64,000 bases of DNA, taken from NCBI RefSeq assembly GCF_024752355.1, contig NZ_JANTHZ010000004.1, positions 269,557-333,556 on the forward strand. Direction: 5' to 3'. Both the position numbers and the translations under genes were made by a program. This DNA comes from Ancylobacter mangrovi. Its GTDB lineage: Bacteria > Pseudomonadota > Alphaproteobacteria > Rhizobiales > Xanthobacteraceae. The notes under the pieces were generated by a model that had not been told where the DNA came from, made no database searches, and saw nothing but the letters and a program-made list of their open reading frames with translations. Each line of letters begins with the position of its first letter. Position 1 is the first letter of the stretch. Positions 19,667-30,184 of the stretch are shown here, piece by piece.

Positions 19667-20698
19667 TCAGCTCTTCTTGCCGGACAGCCAGGACAGCAGC
19701 GGGTTGAGCGGGCCCTTGGACTTCGGCAGCGCGTCGACCACGATCATCTCGTCGATCTCGCCCTTCTTGAAGGCGGAGAGGAAGGTGTCGTAGTCGGCGA
19801 CCGAGACGCAGCCGTTGGAATCGCCGCGCGGCCCGAGCATGTAGGTGTGCACCAGGAAGCCGTTGCGCCCGTACATCTTGCCATCGCCGACCGGGGTCAT
19901 GCGCACGGCCTCGACGCCGTGGAACAGCTTCTCGCGCATGGTCAGCTTGTAGCGGTTGGGCGGCGTGGGCCCGCGCATCTTCACCGCGACGTGACGGGGA
20001 TCGTCGAACTTGTCGCCATAGCCCGAATGCGCCTCGAGCTTGCGGCCGTCCGGCAGGTACACCTTGCCGGCCGAGATGTCGTAGATCGCATAGGTGTCGC
20101 CCGCGCGCGGCAGGCGGGTCGCGTCCTCCGCCTCGGGCTTGGCCACATCAGGCTTGGCCGCCTGGGGCACCGGCGTGGCGAGATCGTCCGGCACCTCGTC
20201 TTCCGGCATCGGCGGCGGCAGCATGGCGACTTCGGCCGGCTGCTTACGCTTGGGCGGGTTCGGGGCGAGGGTCAGCGTGTCCTCGGGCTCGTCGCCGGGC
20301 ATGACGCGGCCGGCGAACATCGGCTTCGCCATCGGCAGCGGCACCGCGCTGACGGTCTCGACCACGGGCGCGCTCGCCGGCGGGGGCACCGGGGCGGCGG
20401 CCACCACGGCCGGCTGCGTCGGCGTGACCGAGGGATTGAACATCCAGCCGGTCGGCTGCGGAACTTCGCCGGAGGGATAGAAGTTACGGATATCGGTGAC
20501 GGAGTAGACCGGCGCCGGCGGAGGAGCATCCTTGACCTTCGCCATCACCGGCGGCGCCGCGGGCGTGAGCCGCAGCTCCGGGTCGACGCGGGCAGCGTCG
20601 GCCGGGGTGGGGAGGGACGTGGTCGAAACCCAGGCGACAGCCACCGCCATGGCGACGAAGCTGGCCGAGCCGACGAGGAACGTTCCGACGAAGCGCAT
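19667..20698 (-). CDS. DUF2778 (L,D-transpeptidase-like) exported protein
   Basis: A 343-residue protein: N-terminal membrane anchor or signal (residues 1-25), a long Pro/Ala/Val-rich linker (about 30-190), and a C-terminal DUF2778 domain (~200-325). The domain shows the L,D-transpeptidase catalytic signature with His in HTYMLGPRGDSNGC and the Cys in NGCVSV. Such domains act on peptidoglycan stem peptides in the periplasm. I chose ATG 20698 because the hydrophobic anchor starts there. No type VI secretion genes are near, so an envelope role is more likely than an effector one. Confidence 0.75.
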   Translation of the reverse strand: MRFVGTFLVGSASFVAMAVAVAWVSTTSLPTPADAARVDPELRLTPAAPPVMAKVKDAPPPAPVYSVTDIRNFYPSGEVPQPTGWMFNPSVTPTQPAVVAAAPVPPPASAPVVETVSAVPLPMAKPMFAGRVMPGDEPEDTLTLAPNPPKRKQPAEVAMLPPPMPEDEVPDDLATPVPQAAKPDVAKPEAEDATRLPRAGDTYAIYDISAGKVYLPDGRKLEAHSGYGDKFDDPRHVAVKMRGPTPPNRYKLTMREKLFHGVEAVRMTPVGDGKMYGRNGFLVHTYMLGPRGDSNGCVSVADYDTFLSAFKKGEIDEMIVVDALPKSKGPLNPLLSWLSGKKS

Positions 20699-20953
20699 GG
20701 ACGTCTCTGCGTGAATCGCGATGCAGGCACGAACCGGATTCGCGGCGAAGAACCCGAACTGTACCGGCACTCACCGCATTCGAACAGGCCCTGCGCCCCG
20801 ACATGATGTCGCCGGGCAACATGAGCCAACTCATACCGATTATTCCCGAATTGGGTAACATTTCCTTAATGCCGCCGCCAACCCCCGGCATGTACCTATC
20901 TTGCAAGTGCGAGAACCCTGCGGGAAGCAGGTGGCGGCTGCCGCTTACCTTTT

Positions 20954-21952
20954 TCAGGCAAGCGCGGGCCGTTTCGTCGGCGGCGCCATGAAGGTCGGGG
21001 CGATGGACTCGGGCACGTGACGCGCGAGGATGGCGTCGATCGCGTGCTTCGCCTCGTCGTCGAGCGTCCAGCCCTCGACCTCGCCCGCCGGGTCGAGCTG
21101 GTGGGGATGGCGCGCGCCCCACAGGGCGATGGTCGGCCCCTGGTCGAGCACCCAGCGCACCGCCAGTGCCAGCACAGACCTGCCGTAGCGCTCGCGTGCC
21201 AGCGTCTTCAGCTCCTCGACGGCGGCGAGATAGTGGGCGAAGCGCTCGCCGCGGAATTTCGGGTCGACCTTGCGCAGGTCGTCGCCCTCGAAACGGGTCC
21301 CCGAATCCATGCGGCCCGACAGCAGCCCCCGGCAGAGTGCCCCGTAGCTCAGCACGGTAAGGCCGCTGCGCGCCGCATAGGGCAGCACGTCGGCCTCGAT
21401 CTCGCGCTCGAACAGATTGTAGGGCGGCTGCACGGCGTCGAGCCGGGCCTCGGCGCGGAACGCATCCATCTGCGCGGGCGAATAGTTGCTCACCCCGATC
21501 GCGCGGATCTTGCCCTCGGCGCGCATCGCCTCGAGCACGCGCGCGGTCTCCTCGAACGGCGCCTCGAGGTCGGGCCAGTGCACCTGGTAGAGATCGATCG
21601 CGTCGGTGCGCAGGCGCCGCAGCGAGTCCTCGAGCTCGAGGCGCAGCCGCTCGGGCCGGCTGTCGCGCCACACCTTTCCGTCCTTCCAGGCGAGCCCGAC
21701 CTTGGTGGCGATCTGCGCCTTGTCGCGCAGCCCGCCCTCGGCGAGCGCCTTGCCGACGATCTCCTCGGACCGGCCGAAGCCGTAGACCGGCGCGGTATCG
21801 ATCAGGGTGACGCCGCGCTCGACCGCTGAGCGGATGGTGGCGATGGCCTCGGCCTCGTCCGAGCCGCCCCACATCCAGCCGCCGATGGCCCATGTGCCGA
21901 GGCCGACGCGGGAGGTCCGGATCCCGGAGCTGCCGAGTTCGATCTGTTCCAT
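20954..21952 (-). CDS. Aldo/keto reductase
   Basis: A 332-residue NADPH-dependent aldo/keto reductase with the TIM-barrel family signatures: GLGTWAIGGWMWGG near the start, catalytic Asp and Tyr in DTAPVYGFGRSEE, the catalytic Lys in TKVGLAWK, catalytic His in DLYQVHWPD, and ERYGRSVLALAVRWVL toward the C-terminus. A GGGAG site precedes ATG 21952. Monocistronic and divergent from hsp20. The physiological substrate cannot be named; homologues reduce sugars or methylglyoxal. Confidence 0.88.
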   Translation of the reverse strand: MEQIELGSSGIRTSRVGLGTWAIGGWMWGGSDEAEAIATIRSAVERGVTLIDTAPVYGFGRSEEIVGKALAEGGLRDKAQIATKVGLAWKDGKVWRDSRPERLRLELEDSLRRLRTDAIDLYQVHWPDLEAPFEETARVLEAMRAEGKIRAIGVSNYSPAQMDAFRAEARLDAVQPPYNLFEREIEADVLPYAARSGLTVLSYGALCRGLLSGRMDSGTRFEGDDLRKVDPKFRGERFAHYLAAVEELKTLARERYGRSVLALAVRWVLDQGPTIALWGARHPHQLDPAGEVEGWTLDDEAKHAIDAILARHVPESIAPTFMAPPTKRPALA

Positions 21953-22140
21953 GATGATGCTCCCGTTCTGGAGGGCCGCCGCATGGTCATACGTGCCGCG
22001 CTGCCAGCGGCCTTGCCGGCGGCGTCCGAGCGCACATATGGGGCCGATGAGGCCGGCGACGAGAGGGACCGGCCGCCTCGCAGTTCGTCGCGCGCCTCGC
22101 TCCGCCGGCCCCGGCCGGCAGAAGGCGAACGCCGACCGGC

Positions 22141-22175
22141 GAAGCCGGACCGAATACGGTCCGGCTTCGTATTCG
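22141..22175. promoter_or_regulatory. Overlapping, mutually exclusive hairpins upstream of hsp20
   Basis: A perfect 12-bp stem GAAGCCGGACCG (22141-22152) / CGGTCCGGCTTC (22157-22168) with loop AATA shares bases with a second inverted repeat, CGAATAC (22151-22157) / GTATTCG (22169-22175). Only one can form at a time. It lies 90-124 bases before the hsp20 start, between divergent genes. Another inverted repeat, GTGAC-N6-GTCAC, is at 22205-22220. Confidence 0.45.
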
Positions 22176-22264
22176 CCCGGCGGCGGCACCGGCCCGTCTG
22201 GCGTGTGACATAAACGTCACTATATCTTGCGCGGTGGGCCCCAGGGCCTGCCCAGGAGATCCTC

Positions 22265-22687
22265 ATGAAAAAGACTGACCCCCGCGCCTGGATGTGGTCG
22301 GAAGCGCTCGACATGCTGAACCGCGCCGAGCGCATGCACCGGCAGATGTTCCGTCCCGCCGACCTGCCCGATACGGCGCCGAGGCACCACCGCGCCCCGT
22401 GCTGGGAGCCGCCAGTCGACGTGCTGGAGACCGAGCGCGAGATCCTCGTGCTCGCCGCGCTGCCGGGTGTCGATCCCGAGCGCATGACGGTGGCGATCAA
22501 GAACGGCGTGCTCACCATTGCCGGCGAGCGCGTACTTCCGGTCGAGTTCCACCGCGCCACCATCCATCGCATGGAGCTGCCGCAGGGCCGTTTCGAGCGT
22601 CAGCTCGCGCTGCCGCCCGGTCGCTACGAGGTCGCCCATCCGCGCGTCGTGAATGGCTGTCTGGCCATCGCGCTGCGCAAGGTTTGA
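22265..22687 (+). CDS. Small heat-shock protein, Hsp20/alpha-crystallin family
   Basis: A 140-residue sHSP. The alpha-crystallin domain spans ~residues 45-135: PPVDVLETEREILVLAALPG, VAIKNGVLTIAGERVLP, then FERQLALPPGRYE and NGCLAIALRKV. The usual C-terminal I-x-I motif is not visible, and the N-terminus is short, so oligomer size may be small. An AGGAG ribosome site stands 4 bases from the ATG. It lies 13 bases from lon and surely shares its transcript. Holdase chaperone role in the cytoplasm. Confidence 0.85.
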   Translation: MKKTDPRAWMWSEALDMLNRAERMHRQMFRPADLPDTAPRHHRAPCWEPPVDVLETEREILVLAALPGVDPERMTVAIKNGVLTIAGERVLPVEFHRATIHRMELPQGRFERQLALPPGRYEVAHPRVVNGCLAIALRKV

Positions 22688-22700
22688 AAGGGGGAGCACC

Positions 22701-25154
<2,454 letters not shown>

Positions 25155-25216
25155 CCGGCGCCAGCCGGGCTCGGCATTCGTCGGGCCCGGCGGCCGACAT
25201 CGGTATCGTCCTCGAG

Positions 25217-25258
25217 ACGGGCGGCCCGGGTATCCCCGGTGCCGCCCGCCTCTCTTTT
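25217..25258 (+). terminator. Rho-independent terminator after lon
   Basis: GGGCGGC (25219-25225) pairs with GCCGCCC (25241-25247), with inner CCGGG/CCCCGG pairing, followed by GCCTCTCTTTT. It closes hsp20-lon. Confidence 0.7.
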
Positions 25259-25599
25259 GCCCTTGCGTCATCTCCCCCGAACGGCGGGGGGTGACGCTGA
25301 GGCCAATCGCGGCTAGACCCTAGGGCGCTCCGGCGCGAAGCGGATTCCGTCCCGCGTCGGGAAAGCGCGTAAGAACAACGATCTGGACCATGCCCGGCGA
25401 ACCCGTATTCGCCGCATGTGGCCCGGAGCCCGCCCGGCCCGGCATCCTCCGAGGCGGACGGCGAATCGATCGGCGGGGGCTGGGGCTTGTTGGCGTTCGC
25501 AACGCATCTTCGGCGCGTTTCTCCCGCGCCCGCCCGGGGGTTTCGCGCACCCGCCCGAGCGCCGCGGCCGGCCGGCCGCGAACGGGTCCGCGCCGCGTC
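25259..25599. other. Intergenic region between lon terminator and phospholipase D gene
   Basis: No gene seen in these 341 bases. The block around 25319-25382 looks like an imperfect palindrome (CTAGGGCGCTCCGGCGCG at the left, CGCGTCGGGAAAGCGCG at the right) of the kind dispersed between genes in Hyphomicrobiales. The rest, to the ATG, is GC-rich with no features I can name. Confidence 0.4.
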
Positions 25600-27033
25600 A
25601 TGAGCAGCTTCCTCGCCCATTACTGGCCACACATCACGCTGGTGGCGAGCACCGCCATCGGCCTCGCGGCGGCGATCCACGCCGCCATGACCAAGGACGA
25701 CGTGCGCGCCGCCATCGGCTGGGTCGGCGTCATCCTGCTGTCGCCGATCGTCGGGGCGATCCTCTATCTGGTCGCCGGCATCAACCGCATCCGCCATTCG
25801 ACCGCCGGCCGCCGGCGCGCCAGCCAGCATCCGCGCCGGCGCCACGAGCCGCCGCCGGTCGCCATCGCGCTCTCGCCCAGCCTGTCGGCGATGAAGCGGC
25901 TCGGCGACCATCTCGGCAGCTTCCCGCTGGTCTCCGGCAATGCGGTGAACCTGCTCGACAGCGGCGACGCCGCCTATCCGCAGATGATCGCCGCCATCAA
26001 CGCCGCCAAGCGCCATGTCGCGCTCTCGAGCTACATCTTCGACAACGACCCGGTCGGCGTCCTGGTGGCCGACGCGCTGGTCGCCGCGCACCGGCGCGGG
26101 GTCGCGGTGCGGGTGCTGATCGACGCCATCGGCGCGCGCTATTCGCGGCCCTCCATCGTCGGCCGGCTGCGCGAGGGCGAGGTGCCGACCCAGCTCTTCA
26201 TGGGCAACCTGATCGGGCTCCGGCTGCCCTATGCGAATTTGCGCAGCCACCGCAAGATGCTGATCGTCGACGGCGCGACCGGCTTTACCGGCGGCATGAA
26301 CATCCGCGCCCAGTTCACCAGCGAATACGGCAAGGACGACCCGGCGCGCGACACCCATTTCCGGATCGAGGGGCCCGCGGTCGAGCAGCTTCTCAGCGTG
26401 TTCGCGCAGGACTGGTCCTTCACCTGCGGCGAGAATCTCGGCGGGCCGGCCTGGGCCGAGGCGCCGGCCGGGCCGCCGCGCGGGACGGTCGCGGTGCGGG
26501 TGGTGCCGTCCGGGCCAGACCACAACCTCGCCAACGCCCACTCGACCATCATGGGCGCGCTTTCCGTGGCGCAGAGCCGGGTGCACATCTGCTCGCCCTA
26601 TTTCCTGCCCGACCAGCAGCTCATCGGCGCGCTGACGACTGCGGGACGGCGCGGGGTGGAGGTCGACATCGTCATCCCCTCCGCCAACAATCTGAAGCTG
26701 GTCGACTACGCCATGACCGCCCAGCTCGACCAGGTGATCGCCGGCAATTGCCGGGTCTGGCGGGCCGGCGGCATGTTCGACCATTCCAAGCTGATGGCGG
26801 TGGACGGGTGCTGGGCCTATGTCGGCTCGTCCAACCTCGACCCGCGCAGCCTGCGGCTGAATTTCGAGCTCGACCTTGAGCTGTACGACCCGACCGTCGC
26901 GCTCGAGGTCGAGGCCCGCATCGCCCAGATGGCGCATGCGGGAAGCGCCGAGACGCTGGCGACGCTCGGCGCCCGGCCGTTCCTGCGCCGGCTGCGCAAC
27001 CGCGCGATCTGGCTCGCCTCGCCCTATCTCTGA
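25600..27033 (+). CDS. cls: Cardiolipin synthase-type phospholipase D
   Basis: A 477-residue membrane protein of cardiolipin-synthase length. Two N-terminal membrane segments (about 8-30 and 37-61) are followed by two PLD catalytic domains, each with an HKD motif: SHRKMLIVDG followed by GGMN, and DHSKLMAVDG followed by GSSNLD. Both are intact, so it is likely active. ATG 25600 (MSSFLAHYWP) immediately precedes the first membrane segment. It joins two phosphatidyl groups to make cardiolipin at the inner membrane. Monocistronic. Confidence 0.9.
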   Translation: MSSFLAHYWPHITLVASTAIGLAAAIHAAMTKDDVRAAIGWVGVILLSPIVGAILYLVAGINRIRHSTAGRRRASQHPRRRHEPPPVAIALSPSLSAMKRLGDHLGSFPLVSGNAVNLLDSGDAAYPQMIAAINAAKRHVALSSYIFDNDPVGVLVADALVAAHRRGVAVRVLIDAIGARYSRPSIVGRLREGEVPTQLFMGNLIGLRLPYANLRSHRKMLIVDGATGFTGGMNIRAQFTSEYGKDDPARDTHFRIEGPAVEQLLSVFAQDWSFTCGENLGGPAWAEAPAGPPRGTVAVRVVPSGPDHNLANAHSTIMGALSVAQSRVHICSPYFLPDQQLIGALTTAGRRGVEVDIVIPSANNLKLVDYAMTAQLDQVIAGNCRVWRAGGMFDHSKLMAVDGCWAYVGSSNLDPRSLRLNFELDLELYDPTVALEVEARIAQMAHAGSAETLATLGARPFLRRLRNRAIWLASPYL

Positions 27034-27202
27034 GCCGCCGGACGGGTACTTCCAAAGGTGCACCGGACGGCACCCCGGGCGCGCGACGAGCATCGACGGC
27101 GCGCGGCCCCGCGAGCGTGGAGCACCGCTGCGCCTCCCCGTCGAGACACGACACGGCCGGAGGCGCGGCACGCACGAGACATGCACCACGACGACAGCGC
27201 AT

Positions 27203-27234
27203 AAACAAAAAGCCAGCCCCTCGCGGGGCTGGCT
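27203..27234 (-). terminator. Rho-independent terminator of glnII
   Basis: Perfect 10-bp stem AGCCAGCCCC (27211-27220) / GGGGCTGGCT (27225-27234), 4-base loop, followed on the minus strand by TTTTTGTTT. It is 65 bases past the glnII stop. Confidence 0.9.
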
Positions 27235-27298
27235 CAGGGAGACGCCGTTCAGCGGTCGTCTCGGGAGTGCGGAGCGGCGGAATGGATCCGCCGCCGGA

Positions 27299-28333
27299 TC
27301 AGGCCGCAGCGGAAGCCGAGGTCGGGACTTCCGAGATCGTCTTCAGCACCTGCGAAGCGATGGCATAGGGGTCGCCCTGGGAGTTCGGGCGGCGATCCTC
27401 GAGATAGCCCTTGTAGTCGTTCTTGATGAACGAGTGCGGGACGCGGATCGAGGCGCCGCGGTCGGCCACGCCGTAGCTGAACTTGTTCCAGGGCGCGGTC
27501 TCATGCTTGCCGGTGAGGCGCATGTGGTTGTCCGGGCCGTAGACGGCGATGTGGTCGTCGAGGTTCTTCTCGAAGGCCGCCATCAGGCCCTCGAAATACT
27601 CCTTGCCGCCGACTTCGCGCATGTACTTGGTCGAGAAGTTGCAGTGCATGCCCGAGCCGTTCCAGTCGGTGTCGCCGAGCGGCTTGCAGTGGAACTCGAT
27701 GTCCACGCCGTACTTCTCGGTCAGGCGGAGCAGCAGGTAGCGGGCCATCCACACTTCGTCGGCCGCCTTCTTGGAGCCCTTGCCGAAGATCTGGAATTCC
27801 CACTGGCCCTTCGCGACTTCCGCGTTGATGCCCTCGTGGTTGATGCCGGCCTCGAGGCACTGCTCGAGGTGCTCCTCGACGATCTCGCGGGCGACGTTGC
27901 CGACGTTCTTGAAGCCGACGCCGGTGTAGTACGGGCCCTGCGGGGCCGGATAGCCATGCTCGGGGAAGCCGAGCGGACGGCCGTCCTTGTAGAAGAAGTA
28001 TTCCTGCTCGAAGCCGAACCAGGCGCCCTCGTCATCGAGGATGGTGGCGCGCGCATTGGTCGAGTGCGGGGTGACGCCGTCCGGCATCATCACTTCGCAC
28101 ATCACCAGGACGCCGTTCTTGCGGGCCGGGTCGGGATAGACCGCGACGGGCTTGAGCACGCAATCCGAGCTCCGGCCTTCCGCCTGCATGGTCGAGGAAC
28201 CGTCGAAGCCCCACAGCGGCAGGTCCTCGAGCGAGGGGAAGCGATCGAACTCCTTGATCTGCGTCTTGCCGCGCAGATTCGGGACCGGCGTATAACCGTC
28301 GAGCCAAATATACTCGAGTTTGTACTTCGTCAT
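27299..28333 (-). CDS. glnII: Glutamine synthetase II (eukaryotic-type)
   Basis: A 344-residue GSII, clearly shorter than GSI (about 470). It has the beta-grasp start KYKLEYIWLDGYTPVPNLRG, the signature FDGSSTMQAEG, ATP-binding region ITHEG-like NHEGINAEVAKGQWEFQ, and NRGASIR-like DRGASIRVP. Found with GSI in rhizobia and relatives for ammonium assimilation under nitrogen limitation. It is preceded by a sigma-54-like promoter and lies divergent to gstI, whose peptide inhibits glnII translation in Rhizobium. It has its own terminator. Confidence 0.96.
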   Translation of the reverse strand: MTKYKLEYIWLDGYTPVPNLRGKTQIKEFDRFPSLEDLPLWGFDGSSTMQAEGRSSDCVLKPVAVYPDPARKNGVLVMCEVMMPDGVTPHSTNARATILDDEGAWFGFEQEYFFYKDGRPLGFPEHGYPAPQGPYYTGVGFKNVGNVAREIVEEHLEQCLEAGINHEGINAEVAKGQWEFQIFGKGSKKAADEVWMARYLLLRLTEKYGVDIEFHCKPLGDTDWNGSGMHCNFSTKYMREVGGKEYFEGLMAAFEKNLDDHIAVYGPDNHMRLTGKHETAPWNKFSYGVADRGASIRVPHSFIKNDYKGYLEDRRPNSQGDPYAIASQVLKTISEVPTSASAAA

Positions 28334-28432
28334 TGCGTATCTCTCATAGCTTAATGACCGGGCGCCGAGGACCCTGTCGCTTTGCCGGCCGTGCGAGAAA
28401 TGGTCGACCGCCAACGGCTGGCGATACACGCA

Positions 28433-28448
28433 AGCACGTAGCGTGCCA
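28433..28448 (-). promoter_or_regulatory. Sigma-54 (-24/-12) promoter for glnII
   Basis: On the minus strand TGGCACG-CTAC-GTGCT: the -24 GG and -12 GC are separated by 10 bases, and the -24 half TTGGCACG is a consensus match. The predicted transcription start is about 90 bases before the glnII ATG. glnII is NtrC/sigma-54-dependent in rhizobia, so this fits. Confidence 0.65.
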
Positions 28449-28590
28449 AAATTCATTACGAAATGCCGGCAATCCCGCGCGCAGGCCGCCAAGCGGCCGG
28501 CGGCCGGCCTCTCCGAGCCCTTGCGAACAGGTGATTCGCCAGCGATCCGGGACGTTTGACGGCGCCACAGTGCCCCGCCGGCGCTGCGGC

Positions 28591-28610
28591 GTTGCAGCAC
28601 GCCATGCAAC
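28591..28610. promoter_or_regulatory. Palindrome GTTGCA-N8-TGCAAC between glnII and gstI
   Basis: Perfect 6-bp inverted repeat GTTGCA (28591-28596) / TGCAAC (28605-28610), about 155 bases upstream of the sigma-54 promoter. Position and TGCA symmetry suit an NtrC enhancer, though it is not the exact TGCACC-N5-GGTGCA consensus. The rest of 28334-28786 holds no gene. Confidence 0.4.
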
Positions 28611-28786
28611 CAAAGGGCACCGCCGGCCGTTGCCGGACATCATGCGCCCGACGCCTTTGGCACTGCACAAAAACTGGACTGATTGTGATCCTAAAATAGG
28701 CATATTGCGCAAACGCCATGCAGGCTGTGCTATATTGCTTTTATTGCCTGACGCAGGAACGCGCAGGATGAGAGGAGTGACGAGGT

Positions 28787-28975
28787 ATGAACACGAGCCA
28801 TGAACGTGAGAGCGCGAAGATTTTCGCGTTCCCGGCCGGCGGCCGTGCCGGTCTCGCCGCGCGGCGCATAGAGAGCCGTCCGACCGCCGAGATCGCCCCC
28901 CGGGCCGACATCGCCTGGGGTGGAAGCTGGTATCACGAGGAAGCGGTACGCGACGAGCGCTCGCCCAAGCGCTGA
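28787..28975 (+). CDS. gstI: GstI-like peptide (DUF2735), glutamine synthetase translational inhibitor
   Basis: A 62-residue DUF2735 protein: SAKIFAFPAGGRAGLAARR (residues ~9-27) and the C-terminal WGGSWYHEEAV. In Rhizobium leguminosarum the divergent, same-sized gstI gene next to glnII encodes a peptide that blocks glnII translation when nitrogen is plentiful (established knowledge). Here it is likewise divergent from glnII, with an AGGAG ribosome site 9 bases before the ATG and a terminator afterward. The homology and layout make that role likely. Confidence 0.8.
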   Translation: MNTSHERESAKIFAFPAGGRAGLAARRIESRPTAEIAPRADIAWGGSWYHEEAVRDERSPKR

Positions 28976-29048
28976 CGCGCATCGAAGCACAGGGTCCGGG
29001 AGCATCCGCTCCCGGCGTGACGAGGGTCCGCGCACGGATCGCTGCCGA

Positions 29049-29071
29049 GGTCGGGTGAGAGCCCGGCCTTT
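29049..29071 (+). terminator. Terminator after gstI
   Basis: GGTCGGG (29049-29055) pairs with CCCGGCC (29062-29068), one G-U pair, followed by TTTC. It lies between gstI and the convergent glsA. Confidence 0.6.
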
Positions 29072-29119
29072 CGTGTCTCTGGGGTCCGCCCCGTCCGCCC
29101 TGCCGAAATTGCCCCCGGC

Positions 29120-30058
29120 TCAGCCCCCGAACACCGACCAGCCCAGCCGCTGGGTCAGCGCCTCCAGCGCCAGCCGGCCGAGATGCGAGTTGCCGCTGGC
29201 GTCGAGCCCGGGCGACCACACCGCGATCGAGGCCCGGCCCGGCGCGATCGCCAGAATGCCGCCGCCTACCCCGCTCTTGCCCGGCAGGCCGACGCGATAG
29301 GCGAACTCGCCCGAGCCGTCATAGTGGCCGCAGGTGAGCATCACCGCATTGATCCGCCGCGCCCGCTCCGGCGACACCACCGACAGGCCGCTCTCGGGGT
29401 TGCGCCCGTTATGGGCGAGGAAGCGCCCGGCCATGGCGAGCTGGCGGCAGGACATGGCGATGGCGCAGTGGTGGAAATAGACGCCGAGCGTGTGGTCGAC
29501 CGGATTTTCCAGAACCCCGAACGACTTCATGTAGTTGGCGAGCGCACGGTTGCGAAAGCCCGTGCGCTGCTCGGACGCCGCCACCGCCTCGTCGATGAAG
29601 ATCGAGGCGTCGTCGGCGAGGAACTGCATGAAGCGCACGATCTCGCCCAGCGCCTCGCGCGGCTGGTGGCCCGACAGGATGATGTCGGTCACCGCGATCG
29701 CCCCGGCATTGATGAAGGGATTGCGCGGGATGCCCTGCTCGGCCTCGAGCTGGACGATCGAGTTGAACGGGCTGCCGGAGGGCTCGCGCCCGACCCGGCG
29801 CCACAGCCGATCGCCGACCTTGCCGAGCGCCAGCGTCAGCGTGAACACCTTCGACACGCTCTGGATCGAGAACGGCAGGTCGCAGTCGCCGGCCGCCGCC
29901 ACCTCGCCATCCGCGCCCACCACCGCGATGCCGAAGCTCGCGGGGTCGGCGCCGGCCAGCTCGGGGATGTAGGTGGCGACGTCGCCGCGGTCGGGACGCG
30001 CGCGCATCTCCTCGGCGATTTCCTGGACGACACGTTGAAGATCGGGCACGGGCGGCAC
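29120..30058 (-). CDS. glsA: Glutaminase A
   Basis: A 312-residue serine-dependent beta-lactamase-fold glutaminase of standard length (about 305-310), hydrolysing glutamine to glutamate and ammonia. The catalytic SxxK motif is in [10 protein letters not shown] (~residue 63), followed by [19 protein letters not shown], and GVGGGILAI near the C-terminus. It sits near glnII, so glutamine synthesis and breakdown genes are clustered, but transcribed separately from different promoters. Confidence 0.93.
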   Translation of the reverse strand: MPPVPDLQRVVQEIAEEMRARPDRGDVATYIPELAGADPASFGIAVVGADGEVAAAGDCDLPFSIQSVSKVFTLTLALGKVGDRLWRRVGREPSGSPFNSIVQLEAEQGIPRNPFINAGAIAVTDIILSGHQPREALGEIVRFMQFLADDASIFIDEAVAASEQRTGFRNRALANYMKSFGVLENPVDHTLGVYFHHCAIAMSCRQLAMAGRFLAHNGRNPESGLSVVSPERARRINAVMLTCGHYDGSGEFAYRVGLPGKSGVGGGILAIAPGRASIAVWSPGLDASGNSHLGRLALEALTQRLGWSVFGG

Positions 30059-30184
30059 CTGCGGCTGCGGACGGAACTTCGATAGAGACGGTGCTGCAAT
30101 AAAGCATGCGGGGTCCCCGCCGCCAGTGGTGCGGGCGAGATTGACCCGGAGGCGACAGGACCCGCTGGCTATTAGGTTGCTGAC

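Noticed and set aside
20843..20858. TTCCCGAATTGGGTAA as an operator
   Set aside because: Only 12 of 16 positions are symmetric; too weak to call.
22653..22700. Sixteen-residue upstream extension of Lon
   Set aside because: It overlaps the end of hsp20, and ATG 22701 has a strong GGGGGAG ribosome site.
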